A program made the position numbers and the translations under genes. Of a stretch of DNA of 46,913 nucleotides, positions 31,875 to 44,000 are shown one piece after another (the stretch's first letter is position 1; each line of letters starts with the position of its first letter). This DNA is from Chara braunii (Eukaryota > Streptophyta > Charophyceae > Charales > Characeae). The notes beneath the pieces are model-generated. The model was not told the DNA's origin. It was given only the letters and a program-made list of their open reading frames with translations, and made no database searches. The stretch lies in NCBI GenBank assembly GCA_003427395.1, contig BFEA01000485.1, positions 217,069-263,981 of the forward strand. The letters are read 5' to 3'.

Positions 31875-33396
31875 CCCCCCCCCCCGCCCCCCTTGCTGCT
31901 GCGGCCTGTGCATGTGGCCACCTGCAGTGCCACGTGGCAGCTTGCTGTGGACTTGAAGACCCCCTGTATCAGGGGCTGCTCTACTGTGGTCCGGGTCTGC
32001 TCACATAGCACACCCTGGATCTGTTGGTAGGGGTTGATCAAGACCTCAGCCCCCCCTTCCTCCTCCAGTTGGCTGCTGCAGTGAAGGCCAAGACCCTCCT
32101 GGTCTTGGTATATCTTGTGCCCTTGGAGACACCAAGGGCAAGGTATCATCTCTCTCTCCTCTCTCTCTACTAACCCACCTTCCCTACCTCTCCTCTCTCC
32201 TCTTACTCACCCCTTCTCTTTCCCCCACCTTCCACTGCCTCTTTTCCCTCCTCCTTTTACCTTCCCCACCCCACCTTTTCTCCCATTACCCACTCTTTTA
32301 CTCTTTTTTCTCCATTTCTTTTCTTTTCTTTCCTCCTCCTTTTCTCTTTGCTTCTTGATCCCTCTCCACCTTTCCCCATCCCTCTCTCCCCCATTCTCTC
32401 CCGCAACTACCACCACATCATCCCCCTACCTCCCACTTCCATCTTTTTTTTCTCTTTCCCACCTATTTCTCTCTCGTCTCCTTCACTTTTCATTCCCTTC
32501 CCCCCCTACTTCGGATTTTTCTGTTCTTCTTCTTTCTATTTTTCTTTTGATTTATCTTTTTTTTTTTTCCAAAAAAATTGAATTATCTTTTTCCCCACCT
32601 TCTTTTTTCATTTTCATATTTATTTCATTTTATTTTTTTACTTATTCTGAAAATTTGAATTTCCTTGCGGCCTCCTTAAATCTGATTAGGAGTTCGTCTC
32701 TCTTGTTTTCGACACACATTTTGACCCCGTGGGGGTAACGAAGTGTTGCCGAAATTTTTTGTTTTTCTCTTGCTTAGTATTTTTCGGCACACTTCGACCC
32801 CATGGGAGTAACGAAATGCTGCCAAAATTTTTGAAAAATCAGCCACTCCATTTCTCTCCACCTCCTCATCCACTTATTTATTTATTTATCTATTTATTTA
32901 TTATTTTTTTATTTATTTTTTAAAATTTTTAATTTACGGCAGTTTGAAACCTAGTGTGCTTATCTTGGTCTCTCCTTTCCACTCGGCACATTCTTGACCC
33001 CATGGGGGGTAGGAAAATGCTACCGAAAATTCTCAAAAAATAAATATTATTTCTCTCTTCATATTTTATTTTCTTATTTCCTTAATTATTTTTATAATCT
33101 ATTTATTTCGTTATTTATTTTTATTTTTCTCTTGAAATCTCGCTGTTTATTTATTTTTCTCCCGTCTTCCCCCCTATGCTTGCTATTTTATTTTCTTGAT
33201 TAGGTTACCAGTAGCCTACCCTAACCACTCAAACTCCGGTTAGGGTTTTCTTAGGGTTTTTATAGGTTTAGGGTTCTTCAAACCCCCCTACTTCCCCGTC
33301 CTCTTCGGGCACCCTGGACCCGAACCACCCCTCCTCCTTTGACGGCGCCCGACGGCGCCCGCGCTAGCCTTGCTAGCGTCGTCCACCACTGTCGTA

Positions 33397-33422
33397 CCAA
33401 ATACCCTTACAAGGGTATTTGG
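33397..33422. repeat. Perfect 12-bp-stem palindrome
   Basis: CCAAATACCCTT, then AC, then AAGGGTATTTGG. It lies in the Ty3 leader about 270 bases before gag. In RNA it would form a strong hairpin, as dimerisation or packaging signals do (inference). Confidence 0.9.
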
Positions 33423-33689
33423 CGTGTTTTTTGCAAGTCACGCAAGTGCAGTGTCGCCCGCCTGACGACGTGCGCGTGAGCGGAAGCATAGGTTCTCGTT
33501 AGGGTGAGAGGCGCACGTGCCGGCGTGGGGTATTGATGGTGAGGCGCTACTGTGCGCTTCCTAGGCGTGCGTGGCGTCACGGGCCAGCGGGACGCACGAC
33601 GTTTGTTTGTACTTTATGTTAAATGATTGTTGTACTAAATTCTTGTAAGCTCCGGCATTTTGCGTCATCCGGACGTGACGCCGGACCCA

Positions 33690-35363
33690 ATGCTCGTCAT
33701 GACAGTCGAGGACCTTGAGCGCGTGGCTCGTTCGGATGGATCCACATGTTCGGGATGCTGGCAAAAGTCCTTGACCACACCGTGGCTAAGAACAAGACGC
33801 GGCCGGGAGGGTCCCGCGCTGCCTTGTGCGGTGCCGGACCGATGCGCCCGACACCGCTTTCTACCGCGGACACCCCCCCTACGCCCTCCGCTCACACGGA
33901 CCTCCTCTGGCCCCCTCTAGTCCGACCCGTCACCTCCCCATGGCCGACGGTGTGTCACACGCCGCCGACGCAGCGACGACCACGGCACCGGGCTCCACAC
34001 CCGTGCCGACGGTCCAGGGCCAGCAGCCCCAGGGGGATCTGCACACCCTCCTCACCTCCCTCCTCACGTCCATTCAGGCCTAACTCGCGATCCTTGCGCC
34101 CTTACAGGTGCAGGTGGCGACCCTTACCGCCGGCGTGCAGCAACTCCACGACGCTGTCTGTCCTTCATCTCCTAACTCTCTCTCCTCTCCTGGCTCTCAG
34201 TCCGGGTCCCCAGCCCTCCGACGGGGTGGCCACGGTGGAGCTTTCTCCTCCGCTGCCCCCGACCCGGCCATCTTGGTGACCATCCATGCCCCTAGCTCGA
34301 CGGCCGCCACGAGTCAGGCCCTCCCTCAATCTACGGGCGCACCCGCCCAGATTCCGGTCACTACGGCCACAGAACCACAACCCGCTACCATGGTCTCAGT
34401 TTTTCCGGGTGTCCCGCTTCTCCCTCCCCTTCGCACGACAACAGCGCCACCTGGCTCTTCCCCCTCTGGGATGCCCCGCGCCGCTCGTGCGTCCACCTCC
34501 CCCACTCATCCTCCTGCCACTCCTCGCCCGATCTACGTCCAACGTCTCGAGGACGAGCTTGCCCATACCCGGGCCGACCTCGCTCTCTTTCGTCTTCAGT
34601 CACCCCCACCCTCACACGTGGTCGCGCCTTGGGCGCACCCCCTCCTTCCTCTACCCTTCCTTCCATGCAGGCTCGCTTCCCTCGCCCTGCACCCTATCCA
34701 GCCCCATCCTACCTTCTTCATATTCCCACGGTTGCTGCGACCTCTTCTACTGCAGCTTCCTCGCAGCCTCCCACTGTTGCCCCCGCCGCTCCCCCAAACG
34801 GCCCAGGCGCACAGTCGGCTGCGCCCCTTTCTCCAGGACCTGCGCCGACTTACTCAGCCGTGACACATGCCTCTGCTCCTCGATCCCCTCGCCGCCAAAA
34901 CGGTGGCGCACCACTCGTCCGCTTGACAGACATTGCCTTGTATGACGGTACAGGCATACGCGTGTCTCGGTGGCTACAGTCTGCCACCCGCACCCTCCAG
35001 CTCATGGGCGCCCCACGCGACACGTGGGTGGGTCACCTCTCCACGCGCCTGCGTGGCGGTCCTTTTTACGCCTAGGAGGATTTCTACGCTTACTCCCTTC
35101 ATGCGGGTCGGACTCCGACCTTCATGGATTTCCAAGCGTTCCTCGAGGATCGCTTCGGAGCCCGACATGACGTGACTGACGCCTTCGAGCGTGTCGTCAC
35201 TACACGCTGGTCCGGCTCTGGTGACGCTGCCGGCCTAGATCGCCACATCCAGGTCTTTCAGGACGCCCACCTCATTTGTGATGTGGCGTTTCTTTCTGAG
35301 GCTGCCCTTATCGATCGTTTTTTGGCCAACCTTCCCCTTGAGTACAACTCCGAGCTATGGCAG
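33690..35363 (+). pseudogene. Ty3 gag, capsid part (split by insertion)
   Basis: Starts about ATG 33690 (MLVMTVEDLERVARSDG), shifts frame near 33745 (MFGMLAKVLDHTVAKN), continues through a Pro/Ala/Thr/Ser-rich region with the segment LHTLLTSLLTSIQA, and shifts again near 34620. The capsid homology is LVRLTDIALYDGTGIRVSRW, then MDFQAFLEDRFG and LIDRFLANLPLEYNSELWQ, as in the retrotransposon gag family. It would assemble the virus-like particle. TAA at 34081 and TAG at 35073 stand where Gln fits. The frame breaks off at CAG 35361-35363 and resumes in the same phase at 39525. Confidence 0.8.
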
Positions 35364-38300
35364 TGTGAGGAAACCCGGGGAGGGGCGCCTACCGCTCGCT
35401 GAAGCCAAGGGCTACGGCGCCTGTCACTCACCGCGCCCGCATCCGAGGTCCTCAGCGACCAGCAGGCATCGAAGTCGGGGGTGCCCTGTCACGCTCTCTA
35501 GCAGCTTCGACCAACTAGGTGTTCCAACTGTCAATTGGTATCGCTCACCAGTACGTTTCTGCAATCAATTAATAATTCAGCCAATTCACGCACTAAGGGG
35601 TTTCAATAGTCAACCGGTGTCACACAGCAGTGCGTTTCAACAGTCAATACCCACCCCACGCAATGGTGAGTTTTTAGCAGTCAACTAGGAACAGCGATTA
35701 GGCCACCACAGTAAGTTTCACAGTCAATTTTGGATGTGCCACCCCACTTTCTCTTTTTCTCCCTTTCGCTGTTCTCGCTCCCTTACTCACGTTCTCTCTC
35801 TCCCTCAGTCTCGCTGCACTCTCTCTCTCACCTTCGCTGTTCCCTCTCTTTCAGTCTCTCTCTCTCCCTCTTTTTTTTTTTTCTCTCTCTCTGCGGTTCT
35901 CTGTAGTTGATCTCTCAATCTCTCTCTCGCCCGTTGTCCTTTCTATCTCTCTCTTCCCCGCTGTCCTCTCTATCTCTCTCTCTTTTCCTATGCTGTCAGT
36001 CTCCCCACTCTCCCTCTCTCTCTGTAATCCCTTTCACTCTACTCCCTCTCTCTGGGTTCACAGTCCCAATCCCGTCTCCACTTGCATGCTCTCCCGTTAT
36101 CCCGTCACACCTGCCCACCGATAACGTCCCTGACCGTACTGAATTGACAGTCCCTCCTCTCGGGGGAAAATCCGATCGAACAGCAGACTACCAATCACAA
36201 GCCAGAGAGCCTTCCCAAGGTAAACAAGCCCCCTTTTTGGGGGTAAAGCTGTTGGGGTGTCGGCTTATTATAGTTACCGAACGCAGTTTTTCCACTAGAA
36301 CGGGCCAATTAAGTGGTGACTTTTACTTTCACTGACCTCAGGGTATTTGGGGAACAGGCATTTCAATCTGTCGCCCTTTTATGAGAAAGTCGACAATAAT
36401 TTAAACGACCCCCCCCCCTTTTTTTTTTGTGAATTAGAATACCGGCTCCGAGTGTTCCTGAAGACTGTTTTGATTGCTATCTATCCTTAAAAGCAACAGA
36501 CTCGTAATCTGGAGAGTCTCTCTCAAAAATAATTTAATTAATAAAGAGTTTTTTTTTTTTGTCCAGTCAGTCGACACAAGAATTCTAGTGGGTTGCCCGT
36601 GGTTGATTGTCGATCATCGGAAAAGGGACAGCAGATGCATAGTCTGCAGAGATCTCTAAAAAATTTGAGTAAATTAATACTCAAAAGTACTCTAGTCTCA
36701 GTAGACTAGCCTGGATTGATTGCAGATCATCAAAGTAAGGCGCAAGATGGATTCGCAGGAATGTTTTTCGTAGAACTGATTAATTTAACACTCGAAGATG
36801 CTGGAGTTTCAGTAGACGGCCTCGATTGATCATTGCTTATCAGCGAAAAGCCCAAGACGCATTGCCTGAAATGTTTTCTCAACGATAATTAAATTCATAA
36901 AGTCTTTCTCACCCGGTCATTTGGCGTGTCACAGCCCTTCCTTCTACTCTCTTTCTCTGTATCCCTCACTCATTCCTGACCCACGTTCTTTACTACCCGC
37001 GAACTCACTTTTCCCACTCGAACTTTGTGGGCCCACAGCCATTCGCGAGCCAACATACCCGATCGCGTCAGTTACTCTTTTGATCAGGAGCGGTGATTAC
37101 CTTCCTTTCTTGTAGACAGCAAGTGTCATGAGTCTACCTCTGTCGTTAGTGGCTGGCTCGCCTGCTGGAGTTACTGCTGGTTGTGTCATGAGCCTACCTC
37201 TGTCGTTAGTGGCTGGCTCGCCTGCTGGAGTTACTGCTGGTTGTGTCATGAGCTTACCTCTGTCGTTAGTGGCTGGCTCGCCTCCCAGAGTTACTGCTGG
37301 TTGTGTCATGAGCCTACCTCTGTTGCTAGTGACTGGCCCGCCTGCTAGAGTTACTGCTGATTCTGCCGTTTATCAGTAAAAGCTAACCCCACACTCAATC
37401 GGTCCCGGTCAGAATAGCTCGCACAGTATCCGGTCATGCAGCTCTCATCCGGTACAATCCTCCGTGCACTGCTCACACTATACGCACCGTTCTTCCTCGG
37501 TGGCTGCTCCCAGTAGCGGGGATTCCATGCCCCTCAGCCGATTGCGACAAGTCTGCCACGTCCCAGTCCGAACCACGATCGCAGCGCCCACTTTGCCTGG
37601 GACCACACTCTTTTCTCTCTCCCTGGGAAGGCTACGAAGCCCCACTACCTTCCGCAACGCGCACCATCTGCCCCACCGCTCAAGCGGCTTCTCGCCCGAT
37701 TGCCCTTGAGCAGCGCAGCGTTCTGCCGCTCCATGCACGAGGCTCCTCTCGTGTTTTTCCTCCTCTCTTTGATGACTTCCATAACCGCTTCCCCACCGCA
37801 GTGGCGGGGGCGGGGGACACCTTGCACGTCTTTCCCAATCCCTGTCTGTCCACTGTCCCCGCCTGCATACCGCGCTGGGCATACCGTGCACACACCCCCT
37901 GCTCTCTAGTCCCCTTTCCCTTTATGGTTTTCTCGCACAGCTGAACGTGGTCTTTCCCCCTCCCAGGTCCAATCCGTAGGCCTTAGTAGGCTGAAGATAA
38001 AAGTAGGGTCAGGCCCAGCCCTGGTCCAATGGAACCCATATACAGTCTCAGCGGGACCTGCAACTGAAACCTGCTGTGAAAAGAAAGCCAGATACTTCCG
38101 TATGGCAGACACTCATACCAAACCTGTCACTTTTGCGCTTCAAAGCCAACCACGGTACTTAAAAGCAATTGTATTATACCAGTTACCAACACAAAAGCCG
38201 AACCACGGTCTAGCTGTTGCTCCCAACACCCAGTTACCATGCTTGTTCCATATCTGTCCCGGATCAGAGTGTCGGTCGAACCAGAAATAGCCACTTGACA

Positions 38301-39522
38301 ATTCTGAGCTGTCAACACCGAACTGAGAATAAATCACCGCGAACCTGAAAGTGGTGTAGTGATGTGTATCATACCGATGCTGGATAGCGTAGAAAACTGA
38401 AAAACCAGGGTAGTACCGAACCTATTCCGGACCTGAAGCAAACTGCCGCCAAGGTTCCAAACCTGGAAAAACTGTCGTAGTGGCCCCGATCCTGAGAATA
38501 AATCACCGCAGCTGTCCCGAACCTGAAAATAAGTCACCTTAGTGAAACAGCTGTCACCGGGCCTATACCATACCTGAAGGACGTCAGACACCGTAGGACG
38601 TAGCCTCTCCGTAACAACCCTCGTATCCGTACCGAACCAAACACCATAGTCGACCCAAGGCAGCACCTGTCCATGCGACCCCCGCTCTCAGAACATCCCA
38701 ACTGCGATAATGTTAGTAATCAAGCAAACCAGCGAAAACGACGCAGGGAGCCTCGGCCATCGGCAGTAGTGGAAACTGATAAAATCCGGGGAAAATGCTC
38801 AATCCGGGGTCAGGGCTGATGGTGGGTAATCAAGGCTAAATTAGCCCAATCTCCCAATAGTCATGGGTTCCCGTCCCTTTTATCGTTTTTAATCATTCTC
38901 CCCTTTCCTTAATTCTGTTGTTGGAAATAGTAAATTAATCGTAAGTTCCATAAAATTCAATCCCGGGAAAGTTTAAATAAATGACCGAATTCCTTGTTTC
39001 TCTTTTACGATTTTTAATCTTTTTCTACGTTTTTAATTTAATTGTCGGGAAAATAAAATAACAACGGTATTCCCCCTAGAATTAAATGCTGTGAAAAAAA
39101 ATAAAGAAATTAGGGGATATTATGTTTTTCCCTTCTCCCCTACTGGTCTTAACCCCTCTTCCCATCTTTAATTACGGTACTAAAATAGACAAAAATTTGA
39201 GGCCGCATTTCGCCCCGGTCGTATGCTACAAAACGTGGCGGCGAGGTCAACTCCCTTGATGCCTCTCCGCGGCAGGTCAATCCGGGTCTAACCCTCTGAA
39301 CGGTCCGAAATGACAGTCCCTAGGCATGCCGAGTCCGGTCACCCATCTCGCTATCTCTGAGGGTTACTCGTAAAGTTCAGTGCGTCCAAAGTCAGGGGTG
39401 CCCTGGGTTCCCCTAATTTTTGGCTGCCTGGTCATACGAGACTACCATCAAAACACAGATCCGTCCCTCAGCCTAAGTCCCAAAACTGCGGTTCTCAGGC
39501 GGCGCACTGCTAGTGGCCGCCT
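35364..39522. mobile_element. 4.16-kb insertion of unknown type inside gag
   Basis: Gag coding stops at ...CTATGGCAG (35363) and resumes with CAGCGGTAC (39525) in the same reading phase. The flanks TGGCAG and TGACAG look like a 5-bp target duplication (GGCAG/GACAG) with one transition. Inside I find no protein domain. Contents: degenerate CAGTCAA-type repeats (35520-35740), CT-rich DNA (35745-36050), a 60-bp x 4 minisatellite (37124-37363), GAACCTGAA-type repeats (38335-38640) and AT-rich DNA (38860-39200). Starts TGTGAGG; the right end (GGCCGCCT) does not give a clear TG..CA LTR or TIR. A large non-autonomous element is the best guess. Confidence 0.55.
37124..37363. repeat. 60-bp minisatellite, four copies
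   Basis: TGTCATGAG(T/C)(C/T)TACCTCTGT recurs every 60 bases exactly (37124, 37184, 37244, 37304). The first two units differ at a single position; copies three and four are progressively diverged. Both strands stay open through it since 60 is a multiple of three, so the frame there (SLPLSLVAGSPAGVTAGC repeats) is not proof of coding. Confidence 0.95.
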
Positions 39523-39524
39523 GA

Positions 39525-40172
39525 CAGCGGTACGAGTTCACATCGGCCGCGCAGGCTTACACGGCCGCCAGGGACCATCAGCAGCTGCGGACCCGTCTTC
39601 ACCCCGCCTCCTCCTCCCAGCCTCAGCACACTAGCTACGCCCCTTCTTCCTCTCACGGCACTTCCCAGCGCCGTTCCTCTTTTCACGGTCGCCCCTGCCG
39701 TTCCACGCAGCAGGGCCGCCACTTCTCGCGCCGCTTCAGCGCGCTCGAGTATGGTGAGCAGGGTGTTGTTGCCCCGCTGTCGCCCGAGGGTGACCATAGC
39801 GACGACCTCGACCTCGACGAGGCCGTCCACTACCACCTGGAGGACTCTACTCTCCCTATGGCCGAGCGCCTCCAACTCATCCTCTGCGCCCTCTCCCGGG
39901 CACGCAGCCGCCCCGATCACGCAGGCGCGTCGCCCCCCGAGGTCCCTCAGCAGGACCTCCCTCAGGGTTTTGTCCCTCCTCGCGGTGTCCTTTCTGCTGA
40001 GGAGCGCTCGGTTATTTTGGGCCGGCGTGGGTGTTTGCGATGCCGCCTGGACGGTCATACCTCCTCGCGGTGCCCTTACACTGCCGCCCTTGATCGCCAC
40101 TACGTTGACCTTTCCCGCCAGCGTCGTGCTCAGTCCCCCCCCGGCGCCTCGCATCCCCACGGTGCCTCCTAG
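39525..40172 (+). pseudogene. Ty3 gag, nucleocapsid part
   Basis: Continues capsid phase after the insertion: QRYEFTSAAQAYTAARDHQQ, a basic Arg/Ser/His stretch, an acidic segment (GDHSDDLDLDEAVHYH), and the CCHC zinc knuckle CLRCRLDGHTSSRC (CX2CX4HX4C, about 40035-40076), which binds the element's RNA. Ends at TAG 40170-40172. A TAG from CAG is again possible, since linker-like sequence continues downstream in shifting frames to 40560. Confidence 0.82.
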
Positions 40173-41090
40173 CCACGGTGCAGTGTATACCTGCGCCCTC
40201 CTCAGTAGTGGGTTTCCTGACATCCCCGTCTCGGTTTGCCCCTCTCACTACTGGAGTTGAGGTATCGCAGGACCTGATAGAGTGTACTCATCCCTCTGTC
40301 GCAGTACTGTCTGCGCCTCTGCAGACCACTGTCTCCACTCCTACCCTGCCACTCCTACCGATGCGTCGCGCCATTCACTCAGCCCGTTGCAGCGAGCAGC
40401 TCGCTACTCGCGAGCGCTACTCGCGAGGACATTGTGTCCTCTCTTCTGGACTTGAGCATGCTCCAGGCTCGTCAAGAGCGACTGACCCTCCATGTCGCTG
40501 CATTGCGTCGCCTTCTCTCCATCCTCTCTGACCCTGATCGCACCTTCCCGATCATCCCCGTATAACTGGGGACCTCCACGAGGGTGTACACAGCGATGTG
40601 GGATTCCGATTCTCAGAGTGACTTCATTCACCCACGTGTGGTGAAAGAGACCCGCTTACCCACGACCGGGTCTCCGACTCCCATCTCTGTCACCCTAGGG
40701 GATGACAAGACCCAACGCTTCTTCGATCAGACGGTCACCTACCTCCCTTTCTTCCTCACTCTCAAGCCGACTGATCGTCCCTCGGCGTCTCGTCGCCACC
40801 GCTCCTCCACACATTTCGATGTGATGGAGACGGGGTACAGTTTCATTCTCGATACTCCGTGGTCTCGTCGGTTCCGCAGCACCGAGGCCGATTGGGCGAC
40901 CAACACTCTCGTTCTCAAAACGAAGTGTGGACAGACGTATCGCGTACCTTTCATAGGTAGCATTGCGACACCATGCCCCGATCCTCCTCCCCCGGAGCCT
41001 TCCGTGCACACACCATCTCCTTCTATCACTGTACCTCGCCTCGGCAGTTCGCTCACTTCATCCGAGAGGACAACGTCACCTTATTTATGG
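40173..41090 (+). pseudogene. Ty3 gag-pol linker and aspartic protease (active site altered)
   Basis: 40360-40560 encodes a helical linker (DIVSSLLDLSMLQARQERLT) up to TAA 40563. The retropepsin follows: YTAMWDSDSQSDFIHP, TPISVTLGDDKTQ, GYSFILDTPWSRRF. The catalytic D-(S/T)-G is D-S-D here, and the later ILG(M/T)PW is ILDTPW; both Gly-to-Asp changes are G-to-A. Such a protease would be inactive. 40173-40360 drifts between frames. The domain would process Gag-Pol. Confidence 0.72.
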
Positions 41091-44000
41091 TGAACGTTAC
41101 GGATCTCTTACACTATGATCCACCCTGTCCCGACGCCGAGCTCATCCCTCTGGAGCCAGATCCTCCTTCTATCCCCATGCCTCCCATCTCTACTTCCCAC
41201 CCTCCGCCGCTCGTTGAGTCCACCCCGCCGTCGCGTGCTGATGCTGACGATGAGGAAATCGCACGATATACGGCTGACCTAGAGCCCGCAGTCCGTGACC
41301 TCATTCAAGAGTACTAGAACGTTTTCCCATCGTCGTTCTCGTACGTCGACATCTCACCGATGCGCGACGTCGAGCACTCCATCCAGCTTGTGCCTGACTA
41401 TCGTGTTCACCACCAGGCACCCGACCGACTCTCGATCCCGGAGGCCACCGAACTCAAGCGTCAGCTTGAGGAGCTCTTGAGACTGGGTTTCATTAAACCC
41501 AGCAACTCCCCGTGGGGTACACTCGTCCTCTTTGCTCGTAAAGCGGATGAAACTCTCCGTCTCTGCATCGACTATCGCGGCCTCAACCGCTACACGGTTA
41601 AGAACAACTACCCCATGCCTCGTTCCGACGAGCTGTTCGACCGCCTAGCAGGAAACCGCTTCTTTACGAAGATTGATCTTCGTAGCGGTTACCATCAGAT
41701 CCGCGTCGCTGCAGCGGACCAGCCGAAGACAGCGTTCCGATCGCGCTTCGGCCACTACGAGTTTACGGTGATGCCATTCGGCCTCACCAACGCACCCGCT
41801 ACCTTGCAGAGGGCGATGAACAACATCTTCAGGGACATCCTGGACCAGTACGTTCTCGTCTACCTCGACGATATCCTGGTCTACAGTTATACCCTTGAAG
41901 AGCACCTTAGACACCTCCGGGACGTCCTTGACCGCTTGGGCAGACATGACTTCTACGCCAAGCTGAGCAAGTGCCGCTTTGCCCAACACAAAGTAAATTT
42001 CTTAGGACACTACGTGTCTGACCAGGGTCTCCATATGGACGACGCGGAGATCACTGCTATTGCAGAGTGGCCTGTCCCCACATCCGCCAAGCAGCTTCGC
42101 AGTTTCCTAGGCCTTATCAGCTACTATAATAATTTTATCTAGGGATACACTAGGTATTCCTACGTTCTTACCTCCACCCTCCTCCGGAAGAACCCACCCT
42201 GGGCTTGGACACCCCTCCACGAGGACGCCTTCCACGCCCTCAAGAAGGCGGTGACATACGCACTGATTCTTCACCTACCCGATTTTGACCGCCCTTTTAT
42301 CCTTATCACCGATGCGTCAGACTTTGCTGTAGGAGCAGTGTTTTCTTAGAGCTTCCCCTCCTCTCCTGATTCCTCTCATCCTCATATCCCTCGCTTCCGA
42401 CCACCTACGCCTACCACTGCTTTCCAACTGACGCATACTCGTCCAGCTACTGACGAGCCTTCTATTGACTATTCTCCTACCATCGCCGAGGACGGCACTG
42501 TCGAATCTCGCTCAGGTGATTGTCATATAGTCTTCTACTCCAGTCAGCTCCTGCCCGCCGAGATAAACTACACCGCTGATGAACGTGAGGTTCTCGCAGT
42601 AGTTTATGTCGCTCGGCATTGGCGTCACTACCTGCACGGGGCACCGTTCACGGTGCGCACGGACAACTATGTTGTCCAGACTTTTCTGACAAAACCGAAG
42701 CTCACTCCTCGACAGGCTCGCTGGTGGCGTGACCTATCCGAGTTTAGTTTCACCATTTAGCACATCAAGGGTGAGATTAATAGGGTCGCAGATGCCTTAT
42801 CCCGACGCCCTAACCACGACCAGGAGCAGATCCAACTCTCTTCCATCTCGGTCACCAGCGTCCACGACTCGGTGATCGACGAGTTCCGCACTCATTACTG
42901 CCACTGCCCCGACTATCGTGACATCCACGCGACCCTTCAGAGTGGCAAGACCGTCCCGAACTACTCTCTCGGGGACAACGGTCTCTTGTACTGGCACGGT
43001 TCACAGGGCACTAGAGAGCCCCATATTTGTGTTCCCTCCGCTGGACAGCTACGTGTCCGAGCAGTAGCAGAGTTCCATGACCAGGCAGCCGCCGGTCATA
43101 TGGGCTTCCACAAGACGTTGGCTCGTGTGAGCTGCCTGTACGTCTGGCCGAAGCGCAAGGACTTTGTGAAGGACTACGTCGCAGAGTGTCCCACCTGTCA
43201 GGAGGTTAACAGTGCGAACCACCTTCCTTATGGTTTGCTCCAGCCTCTTCTTATCCCTGAGGGTCGTTGGCAGTCCATCTCGATGGACTTTATCAATCCA
43301 CTTCGTCCTCCGACCCCTCCCGGTCATGATGCTATCCTGGTCGTCGTCGACCACTTCACGAAGCGTGCACGGTTTGTTCCGTGCTGCTATGCCATCAGTG
43401 CACGTGAGGTCGCCGACATCGTGTTTGACTGAGTCGTGCGTGACCACGGCTTACCTCTGAGCATCATATCTGACCGTGACCCACGCTTTACCAGCCGATT
43501 CTGGCGACGGCTCCACGAGATGTACGACACTCAGCTCCGCTTCTCCTCGTCTTACCATCCTTAGACTGATGGTCAGATCGAGGTCACGAATAGGACTCTC
43601 CGAGATATTCTCCGAAAGATTGTTCGTGACGACCAGCAGTGGGATCTCCATCTTGCCCACGCGGAGATAGCCTACAACCACGCCGTCTCGCCAGCCACAG
43701 GGATGTCGCCTTACGATTGCGACCTCGGCTATCACCCTCGTGTTCCCGCGACTTCCTTCGACCGTCACAGATGCACCCCGACACGAGTTGTCCCGCGCTG
43801 GATGATTGGGTTGCACACATGACGTCGATCATGAAGACCGCGCATGAGCACATAGCCGCTTCCCAGACTCGCATGACAGCACGTGCGAACCGATCGAGGA
43901 TGGATCATCCATTCAAAATCGGTGATGATGTGCTTATCGACGCCCGCCACTTACAGCTCGAAGCGGACACGCTTCGCAAGTTTCGACGTCGCTTTCTTGG

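Larger units (their letters stand above)
31303..33689 (+). other. Long 5' leader of the Ty3 element with gap and degenerate repeats
   Basis: No gag homology yet. Contents: an inverted pair TGACACGTG...CACGTGTCA (31432-31470); a tRNA box B-like GGGTTTGAACCC at about 31599 (SINE fragment on minus possible); a 60-N gap at 31815-31874 flanked by C runs; a strongly pyrimidine-rich tract 32135-32580; three degenerate copies of a motif TTGACCCC(G/A)TGGGgGTA..GAA..GCTGCC near 32721, 32790 and 32993; telomere-like TTAGGGTTT phrases at 33238-33275; and a perfect hairpin at 33397-33422. ORFs across it are compositional. Confidence 0.6.

Noticed and set aside
33238-33275. Interstitial telomere repeat
   Set aside because: Only a few irregular TTAGGGTTT-like phrases; no tandem TTTAGGG array.
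33746-34945. Several long Pro/Arg-rich frames
   Set aside because: Shadows of gag in GC-rich DNA; only the frames giving the capsid and linker homology are kept.
37124-37363. CRISPR array
   Set aside because: Units are contiguous 60-bp repeats without unique spacers, in a eukaryotic transposon.
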